DNA from: Buchnera aphidicola (Eriosoma lanigerum)
Lineage (GTDB): Bacteria; Pseudomonadota; Gammaproteobacteria; Enterobacterales; Enterobacteriaceae
Direction: 5' to 3'
Length of the DNA stretch: 64,000 nucleotides
Assembly: GCF_964059125.1 (NCBI RefSeq)
Contig: NZ_OZ060395.1
Span: 321,670-385,669, forward strand
Shown one piece after another: positions 1 to 12,573 of this stretch (its first letter is position 1; every line of letters starts with the position of its first letter). The notes under the pieces are model-generated. The model made no database searches. It saw only the letters and a list, made by a program, of their open reading frames with translations, and was not told the DNA's origin. Both the position numbers and the translations under genes were made by a program.

Positions 1-1561
<1,561 letters not shown>

Positions 1562-2133
1562 TTAATTAAAATGATAATGATAGCACATTTATACATTTTT
1601 TAATCATACTAAAAAAGTTAAGTGTTATATAAATTACTAAAATAGTTAATGTTTTTAATTTTAAAATTTTATAAATTATAAAATATATTCATATCTTTAA
1701 TATATTTATATTTATTTTATTATATTTTAAATTATTATTTTAATGTAATTAATGTAATTAAAGATTTGTAATCTTAAAATAAAAATATTAGATATTGTTA
1801 AATAAATCATATTTCTATATAGTAATACTATTTAATAATATTAATAAATTATATTTATGAAAAAATTATTAAATTTAGAATTTAATTCTATGATTTATAT
1901 TAATAAAATAATAATAAATATATATTTATTTTTAAAAATATATTATTTAATAATAAAGTTATTTAGATGTATATATATATATATTAGTTAATTAATATAA
2001 GAACATTTAATATATATATTATAAATTTCAATTAAATTTTTAATTTAGATAAATCATTTCATAGATTACTTTTTAGTTAATCTATGAAATGAAATGTTAT
2101 AATTAATATATATATATATTTAAAATAACATTT
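1562..2133. other. Gene-free spacer between convergent gapA and fldA
   Basis: No ORF is supported. The only structure I see is the hairpin at 2055-2091, listed separately. The rest is AT-rich filler. Confidence 0.6.
2055..2091. terminator. Hairpin between gapA and fldA
   Basis: A perfect 14-bp inverted repeat (2055-2068 with 2078-2091, core ATTTCATAGATTA) encloses a 9-nt loop. It lies just past the 3' end of minus-strand fldA, and far downstream of plus-strand gapA, in a convergent spacer. A bidirectional terminator or mRNA 3'-stabilising hairpin is the natural reading. There is no strong U tract on either strand. Confidence 0.6.
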
Positions 2134-2658
2134 TTATTTATTTTTAAATGTATAGATTTCATCAGTGATTTGATTAACCCAAGATTTAACTCTTTGAAAA
2201 CTTAATTCTGGTTGTCTATCTTGATCTAATACTAATCCGTAAAAAAAATTATTATTTAGCATAGCTTTAGAAGAAATATAAGAATATCCAGCAATAGGCC
2301 ATTTTCCTACTAGTGTGATGTTTTTATATTTAATTTCATTATATAATATACCTATAGCATCGCAAAAATATTCTGAATAATCTTCCTGATCACCACATCC
2401 AAATAATGCTATAATTTTATTATCAAGATTTGTTTTTCTAAGTGTAGGTAAGAAATCTTCCCAATCACATTGAATTTCTCCATAATACCAAGTAGGTACA
2501 CCAAAGATTAAAGTAGAAAAAGATTCTAAATCTGCTTGAGAAGAATTAGATATATCATGAATTTTTACTACGTTTGGTTTGAATTCGTCATGAATTAAAT
2601 ATGCTATTGATTCTGTATTTCCAGTATCACTTCCAAAAAAAATTCCAATATCTTTCAT
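2134..2658 (-). CDS. fldA: Flavodoxin I
   Basis: FldA is a small FMN protein that donates low-potential electrons, for example to radical-SAM and isoprenoid enzymes. The N-terminal phosphate loop GSDTGNTE follows the first beta strand (GIFFG). The aromatic FMN loops are visible as PTWYYGE and [15 protein letters not shown]. The length is 174 residues against about 176 in E. coli. I prefer the ATG at 2658 because it reproduces the E. coli N-terminal spacing; an ATG five codons upstream (2673) is possible. No strong ribosome site decides it. The gene stands alone, convergent with gapA. Confidence 0.93.
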   Translation of the reverse strand: MKDIGIFFGSDTGNTESIAYLIHDEFKPNVVKIHDISNSSQADLESFSTLIFGVPTWYYGEIQCDWEDFLPTLRKTNLDNKIIALFGCGDQEDYSEYFCDAIGILYNEIKYKNITLVGKWPIAGYSYISSKAMLNNNFFYGLVLDQDRQPELSFQRVKSWVNQITDEIYTFKNK

Positions 2659-3112
2659 ATATTCAATTACCATTCATAAATATTTATAATGCTTAAATTA
2701 TAATCTATTAAAAATAATAATGTATGTAATTATAATTAATTATATTGTTATATATTAAATAATTTTTTAAATGTCTAATATTAATTAGATGATTATTACT
2801 ATAATAATGTGTAATTAATATCATATATTTATATGATTAAATAATCAGATTCAGTTACAAATTGTGATAAAAATATTCTGTTACAAACATAAATTTTATA
2901 TCATTTTATGGATTAAAAAAATGATGTATTGATATTATTTTTAATATAAAAATTTTTTATTTTATTAAATATAAATATATATTTTATTTTATTTTTATAT
3001 TAATTTTATTAAAATTTAATTTTAATATGTCTGTTTATTTTAATATATTCAATGTATATATATAAAAAAATGTTTTATTATAAACGTATATTAAGCAATT
3101 ATTATTAATAAT
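2659..3112. other. Divergent spacer between fldA and phrB
   Basis: No gene is visible. Two near-identical 12-mers, TTCAGTTACAAA and TTCTGTTACAAA, occur around 2850 and 2877 and are less AT-rich than the surroundings. They might be a regulatory remnant, but nothing else supports that. Both promoters must lie here. Confidence 0.45.
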
Positions 3113-4543
3113 ATGAAATATCATAATTTAGTTTGGTTTCGAAACGACTTAAGAGTTCAAGATAATTCCGCTTTACATTTTGCTTGTAAAAATAAAACTG
3201 ATATAGTCTCTGCTTTATTTATAGCTACTCCTAAACAATGGTTACAACATAATGATTCTCCAAAAAAAATTTTTTTTATTTACCAACATTTAATTTTATT
3301 AAAAAAAAAATTGAATCATTTAGGAATTAATTTATATTATCATCAAACTGACTATTTCAAAGATGTTATAGAATATATATTACAGTTTTCTTTAAAAAAT
3401 AAAGTTAATCAAATATTTTATAATTATCAATATGAAATTAATGAAAAAAAAAGAGATCAATTAATTGAAAAATCATTATTACAAAATAATATTCACACCT
3501 ATGGTTTTCATGATAGTGTTATATTTCATCCTAAATCTATTAAAAACAAATTTGAAATTACATATAAAAATTTTTCTCCTTTTAGAAAAAAAATAATAAT
3601 AAAGTTAAAAAAAAACATTCCAGTATGTTACCCTTCTCCAATAATAAGATCTAATAGTATAATTCAATTACAACCAGGTATTGAATATTTTAATTTTCCT
3701 TTTGAAAAGATTGATCTTTCTAGTTTTCCTATAGGAGAAGAAATTGCATTACTAAGATTACAAAATTTTTGTAAATATAGTGTTGAAAACTATGTTAATA
3801 CAAGAAATGGTTTATTTTATAATACAACAAGCTGTTTATCATCTTATTTAAATATAGGAGTATTGTCTGCTAGACAATGTATTAATTATTTAATATATAA
3901 TTATCCTAATATTTTATATTCAAATTATGAAAATAATTGGTTAACTCAATTGATATGGCGAGAATTTTATAAACATTTATTAGAAGGTTATTCATTATTA
4001 AGTAAAAATCAATCTAATTGTAATTGGGAAAGAAATATTATTTGGAATCATGACAAACATCATTTATTTGCATGGAAAAATGGTATAACAGGATATCCAA
4101 TTATTGATGCTGGAATGAGACAATTAAATCAATTTGGTTGGATTAGTAATAGAATGAGAATGATAACAGCTAGTTTTTTAGTTAAACATTTACTTATTGA
4201 TTGGAGAAAAGGAGAAAAATATTTTATGTCAAAACTAATTGATGGTAGTTTAGCAGAAAATAACGGAGGATGGCAGTGGATTGCATCGGTTGGAACAGAT
4301 TCTATCCCTTATTTTAGAATATTTAATCCTATTCTACAATCGCAAAAATTTGATCCTAATTGTGAATATATTAAAACTATGATACCTGAATTAGATAATA
4401 CATCTAATAATTATATACATAATCCTATTTTTAGAATAAAACAAAATTGTAATAAATCCAATTATCCAAAACCAATCATTAATCATTGTACTGCTAGAAA
4501 AAATACATTATTAATATTTTCTAATGCACGAAACAAAAAATAA
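3113..4543 (+). CDS. phrB: Deoxyribodipyrimidine photolyase
   Basis: Photolyase uses light, FAD and an antenna cofactor to split UV-induced pyrimidine dimers. The N-terminal antenna domain starts with NLVWFRNDLR (residues 5-14). The C-terminal FAD domain carries TRNGLFYNTT, LTQLIWREFYKHLL, GYPIIDAGMRQL and, near residue 382, NGGWQWIASVGTD followed by FRIFNP. The length of 476 residues matches E. coli (472), so the gene appears intact. An in-frame A10 run at 3301-3310 is prone to slippage. The neighbouring NIF3-family gene begins 25 bases downstream, so the two are probably co-transcribed. Confidence 0.95.
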   Translation: MKYHNLVWFRNDLRVQDNSALHFACKNKTDIVSALFIATPKQWLQHNDSPKKIFFIYQHLILLKKKLNHLGINLYYHQTDYFKDVIEYILQFSLKNKVNQIFYNYQYEINEKKRDQLIEKSLLQNNIHTYGFHDSVIFHPKSIKNKFEITYKNFSPFRKKIIIKLKKNIPVCYPSPIIRSNSIIQLQPGIEYFNFPFEKIDLSSFPIGEEIALLRLQNFCKYSVENYVNTRNGLFYNTTSCLSSYLNIGVLSARQCINYLIYNYPNILYSNYENNWLTQLIWREFYKHLLEGYSLLSKNQSNCNWERNIIWNHDKHHLFAWKNGITGYPIIDAGMRQLNQFGWISNRMRMITASFLVKHLLIDWRKGEKYFMSKLIDGSLAENNGGWQWIASVGTDSIPYFRIFNPILQSQKFDPNCEYIKTMIPELDNTSNNYIHNPIFRIKQNCNKSNYPKPIINHCTARKNTLLIFSNARNKK

Positions 4544-4568
4544 ACATTTATAAATAGGAGTGATAAAA

Positions 4569-5312
4569 ATGAAAAATTTTATATTAGAAAAGATTATCAA
4601 TCAAAAATTAAATAAAATGCAATTTAATGATTGTGTTCCTAATGGTCTACAAATAGAGGGATGTCAAGATGTAACTAAAATCATTACAGGAGTTACAGCA
4701 TGTCAAGAATTATTAAATATTGCTGTTAAAAAAGAAGCTCAAGGAATTATAGTTCATCATGGTTATTTTTGGGATAATGAATCAAAAATCATTCATGGAA
4801 TGAAAAAAAATAGATTAAAAACTATATTAACTAATAATATAAATTTATACAGTTGGCATTTACCCTTGGATTTTCATCCAGAATTAGGAAATAATGTTCA
4901 AATAGCTCAACAATTAAATATTGAAGTATTAGGTTCATTATCTAAATTTTTACTTTGGGGAAAATTTAAATCTACTATTACTGGATTAGAATTAGTGGAA
5001 AAAATTACCCAGAAATTTGGTAGAGTACCTTTTTATTGTCATAATAATAATCAAAAAAATATTAGTTCGGTTGCTTGGTGTAGTGGTAAAGGACAATCTT
5101 TTATATATGATGCAGCTGCATATCATATGGATGCATTTATTACTGGAGAAATGTCTGAAGATACTATACATTGTGCAAGAGAAAATGGATTAGATTTTTT
5201 TTCTATTGGGCATCATGCTAGTGAAAAGTTTGGAATTAAAGCTGTTAATGATTGGTTAATTGAACAATATCAATTAGATTGTACTTTCATAGATATTGAA
5301 AATTTTGCTTGA
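4569..5312 (+). CDS. ybgI: NIF3/DUF34-family metal-binding protein (YbgI)
   Basis: YbgI belongs to the NIF3 (DUF34) family, widespread proteins with a dinuclear metal site; it has been linked to GTP cyclohydrolase I type 2-like annotations and to metal insertion or metabolite repair, without a settled role. The metal-ligand motif IIVHHGYFW lies near residues 62-70, and a second His-rich motif, FFSIGHHASEKFG, is near the C terminus. The length is 247 residues, as in E. coli. I chose the ATG at 4569 because AGGAG lies 8 bases upstream and the N terminus (MKNFILEKIINQKLN) then matches the family. It sits directly behind phrB. Confidence 0.9.
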   Translation: MKNFILEKIINQKLNKMQFNDCVPNGLQIEGCQDVTKIITGVTACQELLNIAVKKEAQGIIVHHGYFWDNESKIIHGMKKNRLKTILTNNINLYSWHLPLDFHPELGNNVQIAQQLNIEVLGSLSKFLLWGKFKSTITGLELVEKITQKFGRVPFYCHNNNQKNISSVAWCSGKGQSFIYDAAAYHMDAFITGEMSEDTIHCARENGLDFFSIGHHASEKFGIKAVNDWLIEQYQLDCTFIDIENFA

Positions 5313-5580
5313 TATTATTTTTTATAATTGAAATTTTAAAATAATTATAAAATTTATTATTAAATAATTAATATTTATACATATGTATTGTTTTTATATA
5401 TATACATACTATATTACAGTGACTTATTTTATATTAAATATAAATTAAAATCATATAAGATAATTTAATTATAAATTAATCAATTATATAGATATATATA
5501 ATTTATAGTAAAATATACTTATATATATGAATTAATTAACATAAAAATAACTAATTATATGAAGAAAGGACAATATAATA

Positions 5581-8409
5581 ATGATAAGAAATGAAATTGA
5601 TCACAGTGTTGATTTCTCTTTTCTCACTGGAAATAATATAATTTATCTTGAATACTTGTATTTTAATTTTTTAGAAAATAAAAATTTAGTTCATAATAGT
5701 TGGCATAATTTTTTTTTTACAGTATCAATGAATCATAAAAAACAATATTCCTTATTAAATTTAAGAAAAGAAAAAATATGTATAGAGGATGAAAAATCAA
5801 ATAATACTTTGTCTAATAATAATTATAACTATGATTTATTATTTGACAAAATTAGTTCTTTAATTTATGCGTTTCGATCATATGGTTATCAGTATTCTGA
5901 TATAGATCCATTAAAATTACAAAAAATAAATATACGTACAGATTTAGAATTATCTACATATAATTTTTCTGAAATAGATTTACATCGAGAATTAATTAAT
6001 AAACAGTATATTACTTCTTATGTAACTTCTAATATATATAATTTATATAAAAAATTAGTTGACATTTATTGCCAATCAATTGGTTTTGAATATATGCATA
6101 TTAATGATGATAAAGAAAAAATATGGTTACAAAAACACATTGAATCAAAAGATCTAATTTTTTGTTTAACCGCAAATGAAAAAAAACATATTTTAAAAAA
6201 ATTAATTCAAGCTGAATCTTTAGAACAATTTCTCGCTAAAACTTTTCCAAGTACTAAAAGATTTTCTTTAGAAGGAGCTGAAACTTTAATTCCTATTTTA
6301 GATGAAATATGTCAATCTACAAAAAATAATCAAATTAATAAAATTGTATTTGGTATGGCTCATAGAGGAAGATTAAATGTTTTAGTAAATATATTAGGGA
6401 AAAAATATGAAGATTTATTTTATGAATTTCAATATAATTATTATGATCTTCATAAAAGTGGTGATGTGAAATATCATGCAGGATATAATTCTAAAATGAA
6501 TATTCATGTAAACAAGACAATAGAATTATCTTTACAATGTAATCCATCTCATTTAGAAACTATTCATCCAGTAGTTATGGGTACTGTCCGAGCTGATCTC
6601 TATAATAATAAATCAAATAACTACAATACAATTATACCGATAGCTATTCATGGAGATGCTTCAATTAGTGGCCAAGGTATAATTCAAGAAACATTAAATA
6701 TGTCTCAAACTCAAGCATATACAGTCGGAGGCACTATTCATATAATTATTAATAATCAAATAGGATTTACTACATCTAATAAATATGAATTAAGATCCAG
6801 TCATTATTGTAGTGAAATTGGAAAAATGATACAATCTCCAATTTTTCATGTTAATACTGATGATCCAGAGGCAGCGATATTTGCTATACGATTGGCTGTA
6901 AATTTCCGATTAAAATTTAATCGAGATGTATTTATAAATTTAGTATGTTATAGAAGAAATGGACATAATGAAGTAGATGATCCATCTATTACTCAACCAG
7001 TTATGTATAATAAAATCAAATCACATAAAACTATTACTGATTTATTTTTTAAAAAATTAATTAAATTAAAGATTATACATAATAATGATAAAGAAATATT
7101 AAATAATACGTTTCAAACGAAATTACAATTAGCGTATGAAAAATCTTTAAAAAAAGCAATTGTGCATGAAAATAAAGAATTTACTAAAAAAAATATCTTA
7201 ATATATAATGATTCAATAAATAAAAGTAATTACATTCAATTAAAATACTTAAAAAAATTAGCTATACAAATTAATCAATTACCTAGTAATATTAATTGTC
7301 ATAAAAAAATAAAAAAAATTTATCAAGATAGAATTGATATGGCAATAGGGAATAAATTATTTGATTGGGGAGCTAGTGAAATTTTAGCTTACGCTACTAT
7401 TTTAAATCAAAAAATATCATGTAGAATATCTGGAGAAGATACATGTAGAGGTACATTTTTTCATAGACATGCAATTATTTACGATCAAATAAATAATTCT
7501 ACTTATATTCCTTTGCAAAATATTAATTCTAATCAAGGTGTTTTTAATATTTATAACTCAGTGTTATCTGAAGAATCTACATTAGCTTTTGAATATGGAT
7601 TTTCTACCAATGTTAGAAATACATTAACAATTTGGGAGGCACAATTTGGTGATTTTTCTAATGTAGCACAAGTAATTATAGACCAATTTATTAGTTCTGG
7701 AGAACAAAAATGGGGGTTGTATTGTAATTTGGTATTATTTTTACCACATGGATATGAAGGACAAGGTCCAGAACATTCTTCTGCTCGTATAGAAAGATTT
7801 CTGCAATTATGTGCTGAAGATAATATACAAGTTTGCATACCTTCAACTAGTGGACAAATGTATCATTTAATACGTCGTCAAGCTTTTCAAATTGTTAAAA
7901 AGCCATTAATTATTTTTACTCCCAAATCTCTTTTACGATATCAATATTCTTGTTCTCCTATTCAAGTTCTAGTAAATGGAAAATTCGAAAAAGTAATTTG
8001 TGAACAAGAGATTGAAAAAAATAAAACTATTATTCAAAGAATTATTGTATGTTCAGGTAAAATATATTTTGACTTATGCGAACAAAGAAAAACAAATAAA
8101 CAAAACAATATATTAATTTTACGAATTGAACAATTATATCCATTTCCAATAGATGAATTTACAAAAATTATAAAATTATATAACAATATAAAAGATTTCG
8201 TATGGTGTCAAGAAGAACCAAGAAATCAAGGAGCATGGCAATTTATAAAAAACTATTTACATGAAATCATTTCCAAAAATGCTACAATACGATATGTTGG
8301 TCGTCCTGAGTCTGCTGCTACAGCAACTGGTTATATTTATATTCATCGAAAACAACAGAAAAAGTTAATTGATGATGCTTTAAATATTAAAACAATAGAA
8401 GAACAATAG
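5581..8409 (+). CDS. sucA: 2-oxoglutarate dehydrogenase E1 component
   Basis: SucA is the thiamine-diphosphate decarboxylase of the 2-oxoglutarate dehydrogenase complex. It has an N-terminal peripheral region (HNSWHNFFF), the core motif [12 protein letters not shown], and the ThDP/Mg segment GDASISGQG near residue 359. The C-terminal transketolase-like domain carries [16 protein letters not shown] and WEAQFGDF. The length is 942 residues against 933 in E. coli. The start follows GAAAGGA. sucB begins two bases after its stop, so the pair is one operon; the shared E3 subunit (lpd) is not in the window. An antisense reading frame inside it is a shadow. Confidence 0.97.
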   Translation: MIRNEIDHSVDFSFLTGNNIIYLEYLYFNFLENKNLVHNSWHNFFFTVSMNHKKQYSLLNLRKEKICIEDEKSNNTLSNNNYNYDLLFDKISSLIYAFRSYGYQYSDIDPLKLQKINIRTDLELSTYNFSEIDLHRELINKQYITSYVTSNIYNLYKKLVDIYCQSIGFEYMHINDDKEKIWLQKHIESKDLIFCLTANEKKHILKKLIQAESLEQFLAKTFPSTKRFSLEGAETLIPILDEICQSTKNNQINKIVFGMAHRGRLNVLVNILGKKYEDLFYEFQYNYYDLHKSGDVKYHAGYNSKMNIHVNKTIELSLQCNPSHLETIHPVVMGTVRADLYNNKSNNYNTIIPIAIHGDASISGQGIIQETLNMSQTQAYTVGGTIHIIINNQIGFTTSNKYELRSSHYCSEIGKMIQSPIFHVNTDDPEAAIFAIRLAVNFRLKFNRDVFINLVCYRRNGHNEVDDPSITQPVMYNKIKSHKTITDLFFKKLIKLKIIHNNDKEILNNTFQTKLQLAYEKSLKKAIVHENKEFTKKNILIYNDSINKSNYIQLKYLKKLAIQINQLPSNINCHKKIKKIYQDRIDMAIGNKLFDWGASEILAYATILNQKISCRISGEDTCRGTFFHRHAIIYDQINNSTYIPLQNINSNQGVFNIYNSVLSEESTLAFEYGFSTNVRNTLTIWEAQFGDFSNVAQVIIDQFISSGEQKWGLYCNLVLFLPHGYEGQGPEHSSARIERFLQLCAEDNIQVCIPSTSGQMYHLIRRQAFQIVKKPLIIFTPKSLLRYQYSCSPIQVLVNGKFEKVICEQEIEKNKTIIQRIIVCSGKIYFDLCEQRKTNKQNNILILRIEQLYPFPIDEFTKIIKLYNNIKDFVWCQEEPRNQGAWQFIKNYLHEIISKNATIRYVGRPESAATATGYIYIHRKQQKKLIDDALNIKTIEEQ

Positions 8410-8411
8410 AT

Positions 8412-9641
8412 ATGAAAAATATAGATATTCTAGTACCAGAATTACCAGATTCAATTAGTGATGCAACTGTATCTTTATGGCATAAAAAAATAGGGGATTC
8501 AGTTAAAACTAATGAATTAATAGTAGATATCGAAACAGATAAAATTATGTTAGAAGTAGTTTCATCTACTAATGGAATTTTACATAAAATATTAGAAATA
8601 GAAGGAAATATTGTAAGATCTAGACAAAAATTAGGAATTATTCAACCGTTATTGATAGATGCTTCTCAAAACAAAAATAATATTTTAACTAATGATTACT
8701 CTAATAATGATGTTATTAATAATAAAGTTAAAAATAATATTAATACAGATAATATTACACCAACAATTAGAAAATTAATAAAAACTCATAATTTAAATTC
8801 AGATTCTATTGCAAATAGGACAGGAGTTAAAGGAAGAATAACTCGACAAGATGTTCATAACTATCTTGAACAAGAAAATATATACAATATTCAAAATAAA
8901 TTAAATAATACAGTAATAAACAATGACACAAAATTAATAGAAAGAAAGAAAACTGTAGTACCTATGAGTAGATTACGTCAAAGAATATCTGAAAGATTAC
9001 TGGAAACTAAAAACAATACTGCTATGTTAACAACATTTAATGAAGTTAACATGCAACCAATAATTCAAATACGAAAACAATACGGTGAAAATTTTAAAAA
9101 AAAATATAATATAAAATTAGGTTTTATGTCTTTCTATGTAAAAGCTGTGATTGAAGCGTTAAAACGTTATCCAGATATTAATGCTTCAATTCATAATAAA
9201 GATATTATTTATTATAATTATTATGATATTAATATTGCTATTTCTACTCCTAGAGGGTTAATCACTCCTGTTTTAAAAGATGCTGATAAAATGAGTATGT
9301 ATGTTATTGAAACAAATATTAAAGAATATGTTTCCAAAAGTTTATTAGGGAAAATTAGTATAGAAGAACTAACTGGAGGAACTTTTACTATTACTAATGG
9401 TGGAACATTTGGATCATTAATGTCTACTCCAATTATTAATCCTCCTCAAACTGGAATATTAGGCATTCATGCAATTAAAAATCGTCCAATGGCAATTAAT
9501 GATGAAATTAAAATTTTACCTATGATGTATCTAGCATTATCTTATGATCATCGTTTAATTGATGGGAAAATAGCCGTACAATTTTTAGTTACTATTAAAG
9601 ATTTATTAGAAGACTTTTCTCGTCTAATATTAGAAATATGA
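8412..9641 (+). CDS. sucB: 2-oxoglutarate dehydrogenase E2 (dihydrolipoamide succinyltransferase)
   Basis: SucB forms the core of the 2-oxoglutarate dehydrogenase complex and transfers the succinyl group to CoA. The N-terminal lipoyl domain carries the lipoyl-lysine motif ETDKI (Lys44). A peripheral subunit-binding domain follows ([13 protein letters not shown]...[11 protein letters not shown]), after an Asn-rich linker. The catalytic domain ends with SYDHRLIDG near residue 376, which contains the active His and Asp. The length is 409 residues (E. coli 405). The gene is two bases from sucA and translationally linked to it. Hairpins at 9716-9751 and 9902-9935 probably end the transcript. Confidence 0.97.
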   Translation: MKNIDILVPELPDSISDATVSLWHKKIGDSVKTNELIVDIETDKIMLEVVSSTNGILHKILEIEGNIVRSRQKLGIIQPLLIDASQNKNNILTNDYSNNDVINNKVKNNINTDNITPTIRKLIKTHNLNSDSIANRTGVKGRITRQDVHNYLEQENIYNIQNKLNNTVINNDTKLIERKKTVVPMSRLRQRISERLLETKNNTAMLTTFNEVNMQPIIQIRKQYGENFKKKYNIKLGFMSFYVKAVIEALKRYPDINASIHNKDIIYYNYYDINIAISTPRGLITPVLKDADKMSMYVIETNIKEYVSKSLLGKISIEELTGGTFTITNGGTFGSLMSTPIINPPQTGILGIHAIKNRPMAINDEIKILPMMYLALSYDHRLIDGKIAVQFLVTIKDLLEDFSRLILEI

Positions 9642-9715
9642 TAATTTATATTGTACAATAGTCGTATTTTTTTTTATATATGTGTATATAATAGTCTTAT
9701 GGAATTATTTGCTTA

Positions 9716-9751
9716 TTAAGTATTAACATACTAATTTATGTTAATACTTAA
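9716..9751 (+). terminator. 15-bp hairpin 3' of sucB
   Basis: A perfect 15-bp stem (9716-9730 with 9737-9751, core AAGTATTAACAT) encloses a 6-nt loop, 75 bases after the sucB stop. It is followed by A-rich rather than T-rich sequence, so it may act as a 3'-end stabiliser rather than a textbook Rho-independent terminator. Confidence 0.6.
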
Positions 9752-9901
9752 AATAAAAATGGTGTTATATACTAAAAATATATTTTTAACAAAAATTGCA
9801 TTTAGTATAAATATTTTTTTTAGTATATTCAATTCATACTATAAAAATATTTTATATATATCATACTTTTTACTAAGGTAATATATTTATATTAATATAT
9901 T

Positions 9902-9945
9902 AGTTACTATTTTATTACTATTAATAATAGTAACTTTCTTTTTAA
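9902..9945 (+). terminator. Rho-independent-like terminator after sucAB
   Basis: A 10-bp perfect stem, AGTTACTATT with AATAGTAACT (9902-9911 with 9926-9935), has a 14-nt loop and is followed by TTCTTTTT. The stem plus U-rich tail fits an intrinsic terminator for the sucAB transcript. It is a second barrier after the 9716-9751 hairpin. Confidence 0.6.
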
Positions 9946-10066
9946 ATTTTTAATATATGAAAATAAATATTTTATAACATATTTATATATTATTAATATT
10001 TAACTCGTATCGTAACAGACAATATTACTTAATAAATTTTATATGTATCAAAATAGGAATAATACT

Positions 10067-10786
10067 ATGTCAACTCATAAATTAGTTTTAATTAGACATG
10101 GAGAAAGTGAATGGAATCAATTAAATAAATTTACTGGATGGTATGATTCTAAGTTGTCTAAAAAAGGTGAAAATGAAGCTCTGTTAGCAGCAAAAATATT
10201 GCAATTAAATGGATTTTCATTTGATTTTACATATACATCTATGCTACAAAGAGCAATACATACATTATGGATTATATTAAAAAAACTTAATCAATCTTGG
10301 GTACCAGTTGAAAAATCTTGGAGATTAAACGAAAGACATTACGGATTATTACAAGGATTAAATAAATCAGACACTGAATTAAAATATGGAGAAAAACAAG
10401 TACATTTATGGAGAAGAAGTTATAGTACTATTCCTCCAGCAATAAATATTTCTGATCCTCAATTTCCAGGAAATGATCCACGATATTCACATATTATATT
10501 TAATTATTTGCCGGTAGCAGAAAGTTTAGAATTAACTTTAAAAAGAGTACTTCCATATTGGATCAACGTGATAAAAAATAGATTAAAAAATAATCAAAAA
10601 ATATTAATTGTAGCACATGGTAATTCTATTAGAGCATTAATAAAATATTTAAGTAATATTAGTGATGAAAAAATTGTTGACATTAATATTCCAACAGGAA
10701 TACCCATTATTTATGAATTTACAAAATTAGTTGTTCCAATAAAATACTATTATTTAACTAATTCAAGTACAAGTTCAGTATTATAA
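10067..10786 (+). CDS. gpmA: Phosphoglycerate mutase, 2,3-bisphosphoglycerate-dependent
   Basis: GpmA interconverts 3- and 2-phosphoglycerate in glycolysis. The phosphohistidine motif [10 protein letters not shown] is at residues 8-17, followed by [11 protein letters not shown] and the second catalytic histidine in [11 protein letters not shown] chose the ATG at 10067 because it gives the family-like [12 protein letters not shown] start and follows AGGA in AATAGGAATAAT. An upstream in-frame ATG at 10043 would add eight unconserved residues. The length is 239 residues, slightly shorter than E. coli (250) at the C terminus. It is monocistronic. Confidence 0.95.
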   Translation: MSTHKLVLIRHGESEWNQLNKFTGWYDSKLSKKGENEALLAAKILQLNGFSFDFTYTSMLQRAIHTLWIILKKLNQSWVPVEKSWRLNERHYGLLQGLNKSDTELKYGEKQVHLWRRSYSTIPPAINISDPQFPGNDPRYSHIIFNYLPVAESLELTLKRVLPYWINVIKNRLKNNQKILIVAHGNSIRALIKYLSNISDEKIVDINIPTGIPIIYEFTKLVVPIKYYYLTNSSTSSVL

Positions 10787-11252
10787 TTACTTGTAATGAT
10801 ATAATTTATATATGAATTAATTAAATAATATTTAATATGTATATTTTATATAATTAATTAATCTATAATTTTGATTTTAATCATAAAAAAAAATATATAA
10901 TTTGAGTAATAATCATTAATTGATTTTTTAAAAATTATTAAAAAACATTTAAATTTATTAGTGTAATAAATATATAAATTAATTAAATATATTTAAAATA
11001 TACATAATTGATTATAAAATATAATATATATATATATTTTATATAAAAATATATAATTAATTAAAATTAAATAATGTTCATAAATATGTAAAAATATATA
11101 ATATTATATTAATAAATATTAATTAAAAAATAATTATAAAAATATATAATAGTTATTTAGTATATACATACTCATGAATTATATATAATTATATATATAT
11201 TGGTAATATAAAAATATTATATTTTTTTAAACATTAAATATTAGAGGTAATA
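10787..11252. other. Gene-free spacer between gpmA and pfkA
   Basis: No ORF, RNA gene or strong hairpin is recognised. The sequence is A/T with several TATATA runs. AGAGGTAA just before 11253 is the pfkA ribosome site. Confidence 0.55.
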
Positions 11253-12215
11253 ATGATTAAAACAATTGGAGTATTAACTAGTGGTGGTGACTCTCCTGGA
11301 ATGAATGCAGCTATTAGAGGTGTTGTTCGTAGAGCAATTAGTGAAGGATTAGAAGTATTTGGAATTTTTGATGGTTATTTAGGTTTATATCAAGATAGAA
11401 TGGTTAAACTAAACAGATATAGTGTATCAGATATTATTAATAGAGGTGGAACATTTCTTGGTTCTGCTCGATTTCCAGATTTTTGTAAATATAACATACG
11501 TGTTGTTTCTATAAAAAATTTAAAGAAAAGAGGAATAGAGGTTTTAGTAATAATTGGAGGAGATGGATCATATATGGGAGCTGATCTTTTAACACAAATG
11601 GGATTTCCATGTATTGGAATACCAGGAACAATAGATAATGATGTAGCAGGAACTGATTATACTATTGGATATTTTACAGCATTAGAAACAGTTGTTGAAG
11701 CAATTGATCGATTACGAGATACATCATCTTCGCATCAAAGAATTTCAATTGTAGAAGTAATGGGAAGATATTGCGGTGATTTAACTTTAGCTGCAGCTAT
11801 TGCAGGAGGATGTGAATTTATTGTTCTTCCTGAAATTTATTTTACTAAAACTGAATTATTATCAGAAATATTAACAGGTATTAAAAATGGGAAAAAACAT
11901 GCAATAGTTGCTATTACTGAATATATTTGCGATGTGAATGAATTGGCTAAATATATTGAAAAACATACAAAAAGAGAAACTCGAGCAACAATTTTAGGGC
12001 ATATTCAAAGAGGAGGTGCTCCAGTAGTATATGATAGAATTTTAGCTTCTAGAATGGGATCATATGCAATTGAATTATTATTAAACGGTTATGGAGGACG
12101 TTGTGTAGGAATTCAAAATGATCAAATGGTACACCATGATATAACTAATGCTTTAAAAAATATGAAAAGACCATTTAAAAAAGATTGGTTAGAAACTGCT
12201 AAAAAACTTTATTAA
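11253..12215 (+). CDS. pfkA: 6-phosphofructokinase I
   Basis: PfkA phosphorylates fructose 6-phosphate with ATP, the committed step of glycolysis. The ATP-binding [12 protein letters not shown] is at residues 11-22. [11 protein letters not shown] and the catalytic loop [15 protein letters not shown] (near residues 124-138) are intact. MGRYCGDL and ILGHIQRGG complete the active-site signatures. The length is 320 residues, as in E. coli PfkA. The ATG at 11253 follows AGAGGTAAT. It is followed by a convergent hairpin and then by tpiA on the other strand. Confidence 0.97.
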   Translation: MIKTIGVLTSGGDSPGMNAAIRGVVRRAISEGLEVFGIFDGYLGLYQDRMVKLNRYSVSDIINRGGTFLGSARFPDFCKYNIRVVSIKNLKKRGIEVLVIIGGDGSYMGADLLTQMGFPCIGIPGTIDNDVAGTDYTIGYFTALETVVEAIDRLRDTSSSHQRISIVEVMGRYCGDLTLAAAIAGGCEFIVLPEIYFTKTELLSEILTGIKNGKKHAIVAITEYICDVNELAKYIEKHTKRETRATILGHIQRGGAPVVYDRILASRMGSYAIELLLNGYGGRCVGIQNDQMVHHDITNALKNMKRPFKKDWLETAKKLY

Positions 12216-12573
12216 AATTAAATAATTATTAATATTACTTACTGTTATTAATTCATTTACTTAAATAATATACAAAAACTATTTTATTAACAAAATAATA
12301 TATTTATATCTAAATATTATTAACTATGATTTTGTAATATATGATATATATTATAATTATTACAAATGTCATATATATAAACATTAAATTTTTCAATTTA
12401 ATGTTAAGATTTCGTATATAAATATTTAATTTTAATTAATTGTTTTAACTTACAATAAATTATATTTCATGTTAATTTTATAAATTAATTTTTATTTTAT
12501 TTATATGAATATATTTTCCATATTTTATTCAAGTAAAAGTTATAAATTAAAATTATGTATTTATTAAATACAA
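12216..12573. other. Spacer between convergent pfkA and tpiA
   Basis: No gene is visible. It contains the hairpin at 12380-12405. Confidence 0.55.
12380..12405. terminator. Hairpin between convergent pfkA and tpiA
   Basis: An 11-bp perfect stem, AACATTAAATT with AATTTAATGTT (12380-12390 with 12395-12405), has a tight 4-nt loop TTTC. Its place between two convergent 3' ends suggests a shared terminator. Confidence 0.55.

Larger units (their letters stand above)
9642..10066. other. Spacer between sucB and gpmA with two hairpins
   Basis: No gene is seen. It holds two inverted repeats, listed separately. A repeated TTTAGTATA-like segment occurs around 9800-9835. Confidence 0.55.

Noticed and set aside
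7551..7838. 95-codon open frame antisense to sucA
   Set aside because: It lies fully inside conserved sucA, has no homology that I recognise and simply mirrors its codon pattern.
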